NCBI GenBank assembly: GCA_900170005.1
Contig: LT827128.1
Coordinates: forward strand, 744,001-808,000
DNA from: Gordonibacter massiliensis (ex Traore et al. 2017)
GTDB lineage: Bacteria; Actinomycetota; Coriobacteriia; Coriobacteriales; Eggerthellaceae
Direction: 5' to 3'
Length of the DNA: 64,000 nucleotides
The translations under genes and the position numbers were made by a program. Position 1 is the first letter of the stretch, and every line of letters begins with the position of its first letter. Shown piece by piece: positions 25,029 through 32,521 of the stretch. The notes below the pieces were generated by a model. It had not been told where the DNA came from. It saw nothing but the letters and a program-made list of their open reading frames with translations, and made no database searches.

Positions 25029-26041
25029 AGGTGGTCCGCGCTGCGTACGCCGGCGCCTGCTACGGGGTGCAGCGGGCGCTCGACCTGGCGCTCAAGGCCG
25101 TCGAGGACGGCGGGGCCGCCTACACGCTGGGACCGCTCATCCACAACCCGCAGGTCGTGCGCCAGCTGGAGGAGCGCGGCGTGCGCGCCGTCGACGGCGC
25201 CGACGACGTGCGGGACGGCGACACGGTGATCATCCGCAGCCACGGCGTGACGCCCGAGGTCAAGCGCATGGCGCAGGCCCGCAACCTGCCGCTCGTGGAC
25301 GCCACGTGCCCGCACGTGGCCCGGGCGCAGAAGGCGGCGGCGCAGCTCGCCGAGCAGGGCCGCCACGTGGTCGTGGTGGGGGAGGCCGGCCACCCCGAGG
25401 TGGAGGGGCTGGTGGCGTACGCGCGCGAGGCCGGAGCCCCGGTGAGCGTGGCGGCCGGACCGGACTAACTGCCTGATGAGGGGAGGGAGAAAAAGATGAG
25501 AGCACACGAGACAAGAGGCAATCTCGTATGACGTCATCTGCTTGAAAAAAACAAAAAACAATAACAACATCATCAGCACTATACCAATCAGTAAACAAAC
25601 AGAATAATCGAAGCCCCGGTGAGCGTGGCGGCCGGACCGGACGACCTGCCGGATGCGCTCGAAGGCCCCGTGGGCGTCGTCGTGCAAACGACGCAGACGT
25701 CCGAGGCTTTGGACGCCGTCGTGGCCGCGCTCGAGGAGCGCGGCGTGGAACCGCTGGTGAAGAACACCGTCTGCTTCGCCACGCGCCAGCGCCAGGAGGC
25801 GGCTGCCGCGCTCGCCGGCGAGGTGGACGCCATCGTGGTCATCGGGGGGCGCAACTCGTCGAACACGACGCGCCTCGCGGACATTTGCGCCGCCGCCTGC
25901 CCGCGCACGCATCACGTGGAGACGCCCGGCGAGATCGACCCCGCCTGGTTCGAAGGCTGCGATACGGTGGGCGTCACCGCCGGAGCCTCCACCCCCGAAG
26001 AGCAGATCGACGCCGTGACGTCCTTGCTTGAGGGGCTGTAG
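25025..26041 (+). CDS. ispH: 4-hydroxy-3-methylbut-2-enyl diphosphate reductase, interrupted by adapter-like sequence
   Basis: IspH makes IPP and DMAPP from HMBPP in the non-mevalonate pathway using a [4Fe-4S] cluster. The gene starts at GTG 25025, overlapping plsC. It is broken at 25466 by an in-frame stop inside a 177-bp insert. Joining 25025-25465 to 25643-26041 restores a 279-residue protein of normal length with all hallmarks: GACYGVQRAL, SHGV, ATCPHV, GHPEVEG, NTVCFATRQRQ, GGRNSSNT and VTAGASTPE. The insert is flanked by a 31-bp exact duplication and contains Illumina Nextera adapter sequence, so the break is almost certainly an assembly artefact and the real gene intact. Confidence 0.93.
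25466..25642. other. probable sequencing-adapter insert plus 31-bp duplicated ispH segment
   Basis: From about 25500 the sequence reads CACACGAGAC, AAGAGGCA, ATCTCGTATGACGTCATCTG, CTTG and a run of A. Nextera i7 adapters read CCCACGAGAC, an 8-base index, then ATCTCGTATGCCGTCTTCTG and CTTG; AAGAGGCA is the N711 index as I remember it. The rest is AT-rich and unlike the genome. The last 31 bases (25612-25642) duplicate 25435-25465. The block looks like a low-quality adapter read-through joined into the contig. Confidence 0.9.
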
Positions 26042-26320
26042 GGCGGTCTCTCATGTCGGGCGAGCCTCGTCGCTTTCCGGACATTTTACCGATCGCCGTC
26101 CCGGGCGCACGCGATCGGCTCGCGCCGCTTCCGCTCAGGATGACAACCTGCCGGGTGCACGTCAATGCGGATTTGAAGCAGAAACTAGTGTTTTTGCTTC
26201 AAAAAGACGTTTGTGCATGATCTTATTGGAGGACAATAGAAGACATGATCTTCTCATCTGGACTTTTATATAATGATATTTTAACTTATATAAAAACCAG
26301 TCGAAAAAATCGTTCACAAA
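26042..26320. other. AT-rich region between ispH and the IS element
   Basis: No gene is seen. The first 120 bases hold a fragment of the dispersed repeat in reverse (CGCTCAGGATGACAACC, near 26139). Then comes an unusually AT-rich stretch with a strong hairpin at 26172-26203 (14-nt arms, one G-T pair) and the inverted repeat TTTTATATA / TATATAAAA near 26265-26297. Composition changes sharply near 26170. Confidence 0.6.
26172..26203. repeat. 14-bp stem hairpin downstream of ispH
   Basis: Arms TTTGAAGCAGAAAC and GTTTTTGCTTCAAA pair at all positions, with one G-T wobble, around a TAGT loop. It is not followed by a T-run on the plus strand. It could be a terminator for the ispH operon or part of the inverted-repeat module that begins at 26194. 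Confidence 0.6.
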
Positions 26321-27809
26321 GGGGGTGCGGACGATTTCTTGGACCGGCTAGACCGCCAGCCCGAGGCTGCGTCGGAACTCGTCGGGGCTCATCCACCCGA
26401 GCGACTCCTTGACGCGGTCCGAATTGTACCATCCGACGTAGGCGGCGAGCTCCGCTGAGAACGACTCGAAGGTCGCGCCCGCCCAGGAGCGGTGGTGGAA
26501 GAACTCGTTCTTGAGCCTGCCGAAGAAGCCCTCGCACGCCGAGTTGTCCGGGCTGCAGCCCTTGGCCGACATCGAGCGGGTCAGCCCCGCCGCCTCGCAC
26601 CTCGCTATCCAGCCCGGCCAGCGGTAGTGCCCGCCCCGGTCCGAATGGACGACGGGGCGCTCGCCGGGGGCGAGGGAGGCGACCGCGTCGTCGAGCGAGG
26701 AGTTCGCGAGCGCGGCGTCGGGGCGCTCGGAGACCCGCCAGCCCGCCACCCGCCCGTCGAAGCAGTCCACGACGGCGGAGAGGTAGCACTTGAACGAGGG
26801 GAGCCCGAACTCGGTCACGTCCGTGAGCCACAGGAAGTTCGGCAGCCCCGCGCGGAAGTCCCGGCCCACCAGGTTGGGAGGGGCCCAGGACGCCTCCCCG
26901 GCGTAGGAGCTCCACCTCTTGCGCTTGGGCTCGTAGCGCACGACCAGGCCCTCCTCGCGCATGACCCTGCGCACGACCTTCTCCGAGACGCGCCTTCCCT
27001 CCCGGCGCAGCAGCGCCCATATGCGGCGGTAGCCGTAGCGGGCGCGGCTCGCGCAGAACAGCTCCCGCACGCGCGCCCTCGTCGCCGCGAGGGGGTCAGG
27101 GGCCGAGAGGCGGGCGCGGCAGTACTCGTAGGAGCTCTTCGATATCCCCAAGAAACGGGTGATCTCTCGGAGGGGCCGGCCGGTCTCCCGCCTCAATCTC
27201 TCGCCGAGCTCGCACTTCCTCCTGTTCGAGATCGAAGCCGGGTCCCAGCCTCCCGCTTTTAAATCGGCCAACACCGCCCTCAGGCACGCGTTCTCCAGCT
27301 CCGCCTCCGAGAGCGCGGCGACCTCGGGCGGGACCTCCCTCTTCCTCTTCGCGGCCACGGCGGGGGCCTCCCTTCCGCCCGCGGGGGGCTTCGGCTCGAA
27401 CGGGTCCCCCGCAAGCCTACCAGACTCCCGCGCCCTCTTCCACCACGTCCGCACGCTCGCGCCGCAGTCGATCCCGAGCAGGCGCGCGATCTCGGCGGGG
27501 CGGCGGCCCCGCTCGTAGAGCGCGACCGCGCGCGCCCTCGTCCCGTCGGGGTAGCGCTCGTGGCGCTTGCGCGCGCCCGCATGGCCCCTCGGAACCGCCG
27601 CGGAGACGGGGAGCTCCCCGCGGCGGGCCTCCTCCGCCCACCTCGACAGCGTGGCCCTGGCGGGCCAGCCCGGCCTGCGGCCGGCCTCGGCCATGGTCAG
27701 GCCGCTCGCGAGGAACGCCTCCACGATCTCGACCTTCTCTTCCCTCGAGTACACGATGCGGACTCCCTTCCGGACCGGAAACCGGTCCAACTTTTTGTCC
27801 GCACCCCCA
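26321..27809 (-). mobile_element. IS3-family insertion sequence, 1489 bp
   Basis: Terminal inverted repeats GGGGGTGCGGAC...TTGGACCGG bound the element: left end 26321-26346, right end 27783-27809 in reverse. They match at both ends except for a short A/T-rich middle. AAA at 26318-26320 and 27810-27812 is a 3-bp target duplication, normal for IS3. Removing the IS and one AAA restores an exact inverted repeat in the host DNA, which confirms the boundaries. It carries one transposase gene. Confidence 0.88.
26348..27754 (-). CDS. IS3-family transposase, single-frame form
   Basis: This 468-residue DDE transposase catalyses excision and insertion of the IS. Two N-terminal helix-turn-helix blocks (YSREEKVEIVEAFLASGLTM and RAVALYERGRRPAEIARLLG) correspond to the OrfA part. 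The C-terminal integrase core keeps the catalytic residues in TDVTEFGLP, HSDRGGHYRW and DNSACEGFFGRLKNEFF. Unlike many IS3 elements, the two parts are in one continuous frame and need no programmed frameshift. The start is GTG 27754, seven bases after GGAAGGGAG; the longer open frame runs past the IS end into host DNA. The gene appears intact. Confidence 0.9.
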   Translation of the reverse strand: MYSREEKVEIVEAFLASGLTMAEAGRRPGWPARATLSRWAEEARRGELPVSAAVPRGHAGARKRHERYPDGTRARAVALYERGRRPAEIARLLGIDCGASVRTWWKRARESGRLAGDPFEPKPPAGGREAPAVAAKRKREVPPEVAALSEAELENACLRAVLADLKAGGWDPASISNRRKCELGERLRRETGRPLREITRFLGISKSSYEYCRARLSAPDPLAATRARVRELFCASRARYGYRRIWALLRREGRRVSEKVVRRVMREEGLVVRYEPKRKRWSSYAGEASWAPPNLVGRDFRAGLPNFLWLTDVTEFGLPSFKCYLSAVVDCFDGRVAGWRVSERPDAALANSSLDDAVASLAPGERPVVHSDRGGHYRWPGWIARCEAAGLTRSMSAKGCSPDNSACEGFFGRLKNEFFHHRSWAGATFESFSAELAAYVGWYNSDRVKESLGWMSPDEFRRSLGLAV

Positions 27810-28355
27810 AACGTCTTTTTGTAGCAAGAGCGACTGTTTTTTAGAGAATTGTGCGAGCGGTCCGCGCTGTAACAGAGCCGAGCGGCGACGAATGTCTTCG
27901 AAAAACGACTGCGACTCAACGTTTTATCGGCGCTGCCGGACGGGCGCGGTCCGAGACGGGGCGGGGTGCGGAACTCGGCATTGTGCAGCGAGCCGATGGA
28001 ACGACGCGCCCGTTTCGCCATTTCGCTATTGCTGGGTAGGCGACCTGCTATTTTCCGGACAGGCGACAGGACGGGAGCTTGCGGGCGCTTGTTGCGGGCG
28101 CTCCCGTTTGATATGATCACCCTCGAGGCGATGGGCGCTTTGACCGATCACGAACCCGGGTGCCGTCCCTCATGGCTCGGCGCTCGACAGGATCCGCCTC
28201 TTTGCTTCCGGTTCCGAGCTTTTGGTTCCGTTGCCCATCGCGCCACCGAGCTCGGTGGCATTGGTTTGGTCATCGACTCCGTGAAGGGAGTCGGCCGAAG
28301 ACGCGCTTCGCACGACATGCAAGTCGTCAAGCGCCCCCCGTGGATCGGAGGATCT
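27810..28355. other. intergenic region right of the IS
   Basis: No gene is seen in 546 bases. A hairpin with ACGGGAGC (28071-28078) and GCTCCCGT (28100-28107) followed by TTT may be a weak terminator. An 18-bp perfect palindrome lies at 28242-28259. The small open frames here lack ribosome sites. Confidence 0.5.
28242..28259. promoter_or_regulatory. 18-bp perfect palindrome
   Basis: GCCACCGAGCTCGGTGGC is a perfect dyad, about 97 bases before the start of the small secreted protein gene. It has no T-run, so it reads more like a protein-binding site than a terminator. No binder is known. Confidence 0.4.
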
Positions 28356-28607
28356 ATGAAAGGCAGCGTCGGCAAAGTCATCGCAGCAACGGCGGCGGCA
28401 TCATTGGTGTGCGAAGTGCCGCTTCCGGCACTGGCTCAAGAGTACATCTCCGCAGATCGGGCTGATTCCATGACGCCCGAGGAGATCGCGCTCGAATCCG
28501 CCCTCCGAGATCTACCCCAGACGTTCGTGCACGAGGGCTTTCTGCCTGAAGCCGCAGATGCCCATGCGCAGGCTTATCGCCGACCGGAACGCGAATACCC
28601 TCTCTAG
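28356..28607 (+). CDS. small secreted protein, possibly truncated
   Basis: An 83-residue product with a clear Sec signal peptide: MKGSVGK, then a hydrophobic core, then LPALAQ-EY as a likely signal peptidase I site near residue 28. The mature part is only about 55 residues (YISADRADSMTPEEIALESA region) and belongs to no family I recognise. CGGAGG stands five bases before the ATG at 28356. It may be a genuine small exported protein or the remaining N-terminus of a longer decayed gene; the adjacent IS and odd repeats make decay plausible. Confidence 0.5.
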   Translation: MKGSVGKVIAATAAASLVCEVPLPALAQEYISADRADSMTPEEIALESALRDLPQTFVHEGFLPEAADAHAQAYRRPEREYPL

Positions 28608-28812
28608 CCGCCGCATTCGACTTTCGAAACCGTAGGCGTTCGGGTGTGGGGCGGGCCTCTTAATCTTGAGTGCAGGCTGTAGATGGGAATCGAGAATAAC
28701 CGAGAGAACGTTGTGCGGAAGCCGGGGGCTTCGAGTTGCCCTGCTCGTTCGGGATGGCGTGGAGCGAACGACAGCCGCCTGCCTCCTGCAAGCGAAATAA
28801 CGCTGCAGCTAC

Positions 28813-28854
28813 TTGACAGCTCTTTACTTCGGTGGCAGAATTAAAATAGTTCGA
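28813..28854 (+). promoter_or_regulatory. promoter and candidate operator of marR
   Basis: A perfect TTGACA at 28813-28818 is followed after 17 bp by CAGAAT (28836-28841). Just downstream is AATAGTTCGA (28845-28854), a 10-mer that recurs at 29448-29457 before the first ATPase gene. The position suits autorepression by MarR; this is inferred. Confidence 0.55.
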
Positions 28855-28869
28855 GAAAGGAAGTAATTG

Positions 28870-29376
28870 ATGGCGAAGCCCGAAGCTCCGGCTTTCGTTT
28901 TCGAGGATATGTTCTGGGAGTTCCTCGACGCCGCGAAGGACCTGCTCGCGGCGGAGCGGTGGCAGGGCGCTCTCATGGACTGCTCGAAAAACGAGCTGTT
29001 GGCCCTCGTGCACGTGTATCGCACGGGCGAGAGCACGATGTCGGCCTTGGCCGAGTACGTGGGCGTGCCGCTCAACACGGCCACGGGCATCGCGAACCGG
29101 CTTGAGCGCCGAGGCCTTGTGGAACGCTGGCGCAGCGAGCAGGACAAGCGCGTGGTGGAGGTCCGCATCACCGAGCAGGGGAGGACCCAGTTCGCGGACG
29201 TCGTGAAGAACGTCGGCGACATGGTGGAGGGCCTGGTGGGAGACCTCGACGCCGACGAGCGCCGCGTGCTGCTGGGCATCGTGGGCAAGGCGCCCCGGCT
29301 GCTCGCGAACGCGGCGGCGCCCGAACGGAACGAGGGCCGGCGGAAGGCGGGCATGCGCCGCATTGCCGTCGAATGA
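28870..29376 (+). CDS. MarR-family transcriptional regulator
   Basis: A 168-residue winged-helix regulator. The DNA-binding part reads CSKNELLALVHVYRTGEST, MSALAEYVGVPLNTATGIANRLERRGLVER and SEQDKRVVEVRITEQGR, the typical MarR recognition helix and beta-wing. The C-terminal helices form the dimer, and the last 20 residues are basic. The start is ATG 28870 after GAAAGGAAG; a TTG three bases earlier is possible. It heads the ArsA-like ATPase operon, 119 bases upstream, and probably represses it, releasing when a small phenolic or other ligand binds. The ligand is unknown. Confidence 0.9.
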   Translation: MAKPEAPAFVFEDMFWEFLDAAKDLLAAERWQGALMDCSKNELLALVHVYRTGESTMSALAEYVGVPLNTATGIANRLERRGLVERWRSEQDKRVVEVRITEQGRTQFADVVKNVGDMVEGLVGDLDADERRVLLGIVGKAPRLLANAAAPERNEGRRKAGMRRIAVE

Positions 29377-29447
29377 GCGCAGCGGCCTTGGAGGCCGAAA
29401 GAAAGGGCGTTGCCGGAACGCGGCCGCAGGGCCGCATTCTTCGCACT

Positions 29448-29475
29448 AATAGTTCGAAAGAAGAACAATTCGAGA
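29448..29475 (+). promoter_or_regulatory. repeated AATAGTTCGA motif before the ATPase operon
   Basis: AATAGTTCGA (29448-29457) matches the site downstream of the marR promoter. It is followed by AAGAAGAACAATTCGA, so GTTC-N7-GAAC and a second TTCGA half-site lie close together. It is a candidate operator shared with marR. No separate promoter was recognised. Confidence 0.4.
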
Positions 29476-29495
29476 CAAGAAGTAAAGGAGCGGAG

Positions 29496-30680
29496 ATGAC
29501 GCGCATACGGGTGTTCACGGGCAAGGGAGGCGTCGGTAAGACGAGCGTTGCGGCGGCCTGCGCCTGGAGATTGGCGGAAGGCGGCGAGCGCACGATCCTC
29601 GCGAGCACCGACGCCGCGCACAGCATCGGCGACGTGCTCGACCGGCGCATCGGCCCCGACGTCGTGCGGGTGGCGGATAACCTGGACGCCGTGGAGCTCG
29701 ACGCCGACCGCATCATGGAGGGGGAGTACGGGGGCCTGGTGCGCAGCGCGACGGCCATGATGGGCGGCATGGCGATGGGGAGCGACGCTTCGGGCGAAGG
29801 CGACGCGCCGCTTTCGATGCCGGGCTTCGACGGCCTGTTCTCGCTGCTCAAGCTGCTCGACCTCGCCGAGAGCGGCGACTACGACTCCGTCGTGGTGGAC
29901 TGCGCGCCCACGGGCGAGACGCTCGCTTTGCTCAAGTTCCCCGAGCTTTTGGGCTGGTACGTGGAGAAGTGGCTGCCGCTGGGCAAGGCGGCCATGCGGG
30001 TGCTCTCGCCGGTGTCGAAGAAGGTGCTCAAGGTGGAGCTGCCCGACAAGCACGCGATGTCGGACGTCGAGCGCCTGTACGCGCGCCTCATCGACCTGCA
30101 GGAGCTGCTGAAGGACGGCGAGCGCACCACGGTGCGCATCGTCACGCTGCCGGAGAAGATGGTGGTGGAGGAGACGAAGCGCAACTACCTCTACCTCAAC
30201 CTGTTCGGCTACCGCGTGGACGGCGTCGTCGTGAACCGCGTCCTGCCGAGCGAGGCGGCGCACGGCTTCTTCGCCGAATGGGCCGACGTCCAACATCGCT
30301 GCATGGGCGAGCTCGAGGACGTGTTCGCCGACGTGCCGATGGCGCGCGTTCCCTGGTACGGCACCGACGTCTGCGGCGTCGAGGGCGTGCGCCGTCTGGC
30401 GGACGCGCTGCCGGACGAGAAGGCGTTCGGCGCCGCGCCGCGCGTCGAGCATGAGCGTTACACGAAAACGGAGGACGGCTGGAGGCTCGAGCTGTTCCTG
30501 CCGCTCGCGCAGAAGGGGGCCTTGGAGCTGTTCCGCACGGGAGCCGATCTCGTGGTGCGCATAGGGGGGTTCACCCGCTGCATCCCCTTGCCGAACGTGC
30601 TGGCCGGCCTGGAGGTGGGTCGGGCGAGGCTCGAAGACGGGCTGCTCGCCGTCGACTTCGAAAAGGAGGCTTCCGAATGA
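29496..30680 (+). CDS. ArsA/Get3-like ATPase, first of a pair
   Basis: A 394-residue cytoplasmic SIMIBI-class ATPase. The deviant Walker A GKGGVGKTS is at residues 9-17, switch I reads STDAAHS, and switch II reads VVDCAPTGETLALL, close to the DTAPTGHT of ArsA/Get3 but with Glu for His. The C-terminal 65 residues (WRLELFLPLAQKGALELFR onward) resemble the HSP20-like domain seen on bacterial ArsA-like proteins. There is no ArsA metalloid-binding cysteine triad and no arsB, arsC or arsD nearby, so arsenite efflux is unlikely. The start is ATG 29496 after AAAGGAGCGGAG. It overlaps the next gene by four bases. Confidence 0.85.
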   Translation: MTRIRVFTGKGGVGKTSVAAACAWRLAEGGERTILASTDAAHSIGDVLDRRIGPDVVRVADNLDAVELDADRIMEGEYGGLVRSATAMMGGMAMGSDASGEGDAPLSMPGFDGLFSLLKLLDLAESGDYDSVVVDCAPTGETLALLKFPELLGWYVEKWLPLGKAAMRVLSPVSKKVLKVELPDKHAMSDVERLYARLIDLQELLKDGERTTVRIVTLPEKMVVEETKRNYLYLNLFGYRVDGVVVNRVLPSEAAHGFFAEWADVQHRCMGELEDVFADVPMARVPWYGTDVCGVEGVRRLADALPDEKAFGAAPRVEHERYTKTEDGWRLELFLPLAQKGALELFRTGADLVVRIGGFTRCIPLPNVLAGLEVGRARLEDGLLAVDFEKEASE

Positions 30681-30919
30681 ACGCTGAATTCATCCAGACG
30701 ATGTTGCAGGCGAAGCGCCTCGAGGCGCAAGCGTTTGCGCTGCTCGTGCCGGTCGGCGCCCGGCAGGCCGTCGCAGGGGCCGTCCGCGCCTGCTCGGCGG
30801 CCGCGCTCGACGTGCTCGAGGAACCGCCGACGGCAACGGGCGAGGCAGGGGCCGGGAAGTCCCCCGCCGCGTCGCGGCCGGCGAAACGGTCAGGCATGCG
30901 TCCCATCGTCATCGAGTAG
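30677..30919 (+). CDS. 80-residue protein between two ArsA-like ATPases
   Basis: No family is recognised. The first 45 residues (MNAEFIQTMLQAKRLEAQAF onward) are predicted helical and amphipathic. The rest is Pro/Ala/Gly-rich, probably disordered, and ends with RPIVIE. The start overlaps the upstream ATPase stop (ATGA), and the next ATPase begins 12 bases after its end, so it is tightly embedded in the operon and likely a real partner or adaptor of the ATPases. That role is inference from position. Confidence 0.65.
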   Translation: MNAEFIQTMLQAKRLEAQAFALLVPVGARQAVAGAVRACSAAALDVLEEPPTATGEAGAGKSPAASRPAKRSGMRPIVIE

Positions 30920-30931
30920 AAGGAGCTGGCA

Positions 30932-32110
30932 ATGAGGGTTGTTCTCTACACGGGCAAGGGCGGCGTGGGCAAGACCTGCGTCGCCGCCGCCACGGCGCTC
31001 CGTTTGGCGGAGCAGGGCAGGCGCGTGCTCGTTGCGAGCACCGACGCCGCGCACAGCTTGGGCGACGCCTTCGACCGGGACATCGGCAGCGAGGCGCAGA
31101 AGGTCGCCGACAACCTGTGGGCGCTCGAGATCGACCCGGTGGTGGTCGGCCGGGCCGCGTGGGGCGGTCTGCAAGACTACCTGCGCACGCTCATGACGAG
31201 CCACGCCGAAAGCGGCATCGAGGCCGACGAGCTGCTGGTGTTTCCCGGCCTCGAGGAGCTGTTCGCGTTGCTGGCCCTGCTCGACATCGAGGAGGGCGGC
31301 GCCTACGACGTGCTCGTGGTGGACTGCGCTCCCACGGGCGAGACGCTCGCGCTGCTCAAGTACCCCGAGCGCTTCGGCGACTTCATCGAGCGCGCGCTGC
31401 CGTTCAAGCGCAAGGCCCTCAAGGTGGGCCGCCCCGTCATCGAGGGCGTCATGAGGATACCCCTGCCGCAGGACGCCCTGTTCGACGAGCTTTCGGGTTT
31501 GGTCGACCGCCTTGAGCGCCTGCGCGCCCTGCTCACGGACACCGAGCGCGTCAGCCTGCGCATCGTCACCACGGCGGAGCGCATCGTGGTGAAGGAGGCG
31601 AAGCGGGCCTACGCGTGGCTCGGCCTCTACGGCTACCACGTGGACGCGGTGATCGTGAACCGTCTGTATCCGGAAGACGCGCTGGCGGGGTACTTCGACC
31701 GTTGGACCGAGCTGCAGCGCACGTCGCTTTCCGAGATAGGCGACGCGTTCGCGGACACGGCCGTCCTGCGCCTCATGCTGCGCCAGGGCGAGCTGCACGG
31801 CGAGCCCGCCCTGCGCGAGGCCGCGGCGGAGCTGTACGTCGAGGTCGACCCGGAGGCCGTGCTCTCGCCCGCAGGCGGGCTGGGGCTGCGCGCGTCGGCC
31901 GACGGCTGCGAGCTCTCGCTCGTCGCGCCGTTCTTCGACAAGCGCGACCTCGACCTGCGCCAGGACGGCGACGACCTCGTCGTGTCGCTTGCGAACCAGA
32001 CCCGCCGCCTCCCGCTGCCCGGGCACCTGCGCGGCCGCGACGTGGTCGGCGCCCGCTACGAGGACGGCACGCTGGTGGTGACGTTCGAACCAGAACCGAG
32101 CGCGCGGTAG
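30932..32110 (+). CDS. ArsA/Get3-like ATPase, second of a pair
   Basis: A 392-residue paralogue of the upstream ATPase. Walker A is GKGGVGKTC (residues 8-16), switch I STDAAHSLGD and switch II VVDCAPTGETLALL. The tail (LPLPGHLRGRDVV, YEDGTLVVTFEPE) is again an HSP20-like domain. The two may form a heterodimer, as proposed for paired ArsA-like proteins of mycobacteria (Rv3679-Rv3680, Bag proteins). No metalloid-binding cysteines are seen. Start ATG 30932 after AGAAGGAGCTGGCA. It ends the operon, 100 bases before inverted-repeat module A. Confidence 0.85.
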   Translation: MRVVLYTGKGGVGKTCVAAATALRLAEQGRRVLVASTDAAHSLGDAFDRDIGSEAQKVADNLWALEIDPVVVGRAAWGGLQDYLRTLMTSHAESGIEADELLVFPGLEELFALLALLDIEEGGAYDVLVVDCAPTGETLALLKYPERFGDFIERALPFKRKALKVGRPVIEGVMRIPLPQDALFDELSGLVDRLERLRALLTDTERVSLRIVTTAERIVVKEAKRAYAWLGLYGYHVDAVIVNRLYPEDALAGYFDRWTELQRTSLSEIGDAFADTAVLRLMLRQGELHGEPALREAAAELYVEVDPEAVLSPAGGLGLRASADGCELSLVAPFFDKRDLDLRQDGDDLVVSLANQTRRLPLPGHLRGRDVVGARYEDGTLVVTFEPEPSAR

Positions 32111-32211
32111 GGTTCGGGCGGCTTCGCGGTTCGCTTTCGGAAAACACCGTGCGGCATTCTGCGCTGTGCCTCGAGGGCCTGCTTCCTGTCGCGAATCCGG
32201 GTTCGCATGCT

Positions 32212-32375
32212 CGAAAATCACCGCCGTGAAGCCCTTTGAGCGGGTTTGAGCGCCTTGCCGTGAATGCGGCCTTCGGTTTCCGAAAGCGCTTGTCGTGTTC
32301 ACCAGGGGTTTCTTGGCGTTGAAAGAAAGGGATTGGACGGCCCTAGCGAAAATCGCTTCACAGCGGTGATTTTCG
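32212..32375. repeat. inverted-repeat module A, 164 bp
   Basis: Arms of 21 nt, CGAAAATCACCGCCGTGAAGC split as CGAAAATCACC and GCCGTGAAGC (32212-32232) and its complement (32355-32375), differ at one position. Between them are 122 bases without a gene. The right end (TCGCTTCACAGCGGTGATTT) is the same as that of module B. It fills the 411-base gap between the ATPase operon and the DUF512 gene. Confidence 0.75.
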
Positions 32376-32521
32376 TGATATAGGGGACCGTAATCGCGCA
32401 TGAAGGCCTTCCGCGTTCCCCTTGAGCCAATCGCTCGATAGGCGCGCTCGTGATACACTGAATCGTCTGATCGGAGCTATGCGGCGCACGACGCCGCGCA
32501 CGGCGAGCTTGGGAGGAACGC

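Larger units (their letters stand above)
26194..27828. repeat. inverted-repeat module E, interrupted by the IS3 element
   Basis: The left arm TTGCTTCAAAAAGACGTTTGTG (26194-26215, given here in two halves of one 22-mer: TTGCTTCAAAA and AGACGTTTGTG) has its partner split by the IS. CACAAA at 26315-26320 plus CGTCTTTTTGTAGCAA at 27813-27828 rebuilds the complement with one mismatch. Without the IS and one AAA duplication the module is about 143 bp, like the four other inverted-repeat modules in this window. Confidence 0.7.

Noticed and set aside
25500-25611. AT-rich mobile element within ispH
   Set aside because: The AT-rich insert has no inverted ends and matches adapter sequence; the 31-bp duplication is an assembly overlap, far longer than a target duplication.
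29496-32110. Arsenite efflux (ars) operon
   Set aside because: ATPases are ArsA-like, but there is no arsB, arsC or arsD, no arsR and no metalloid cysteine triad.
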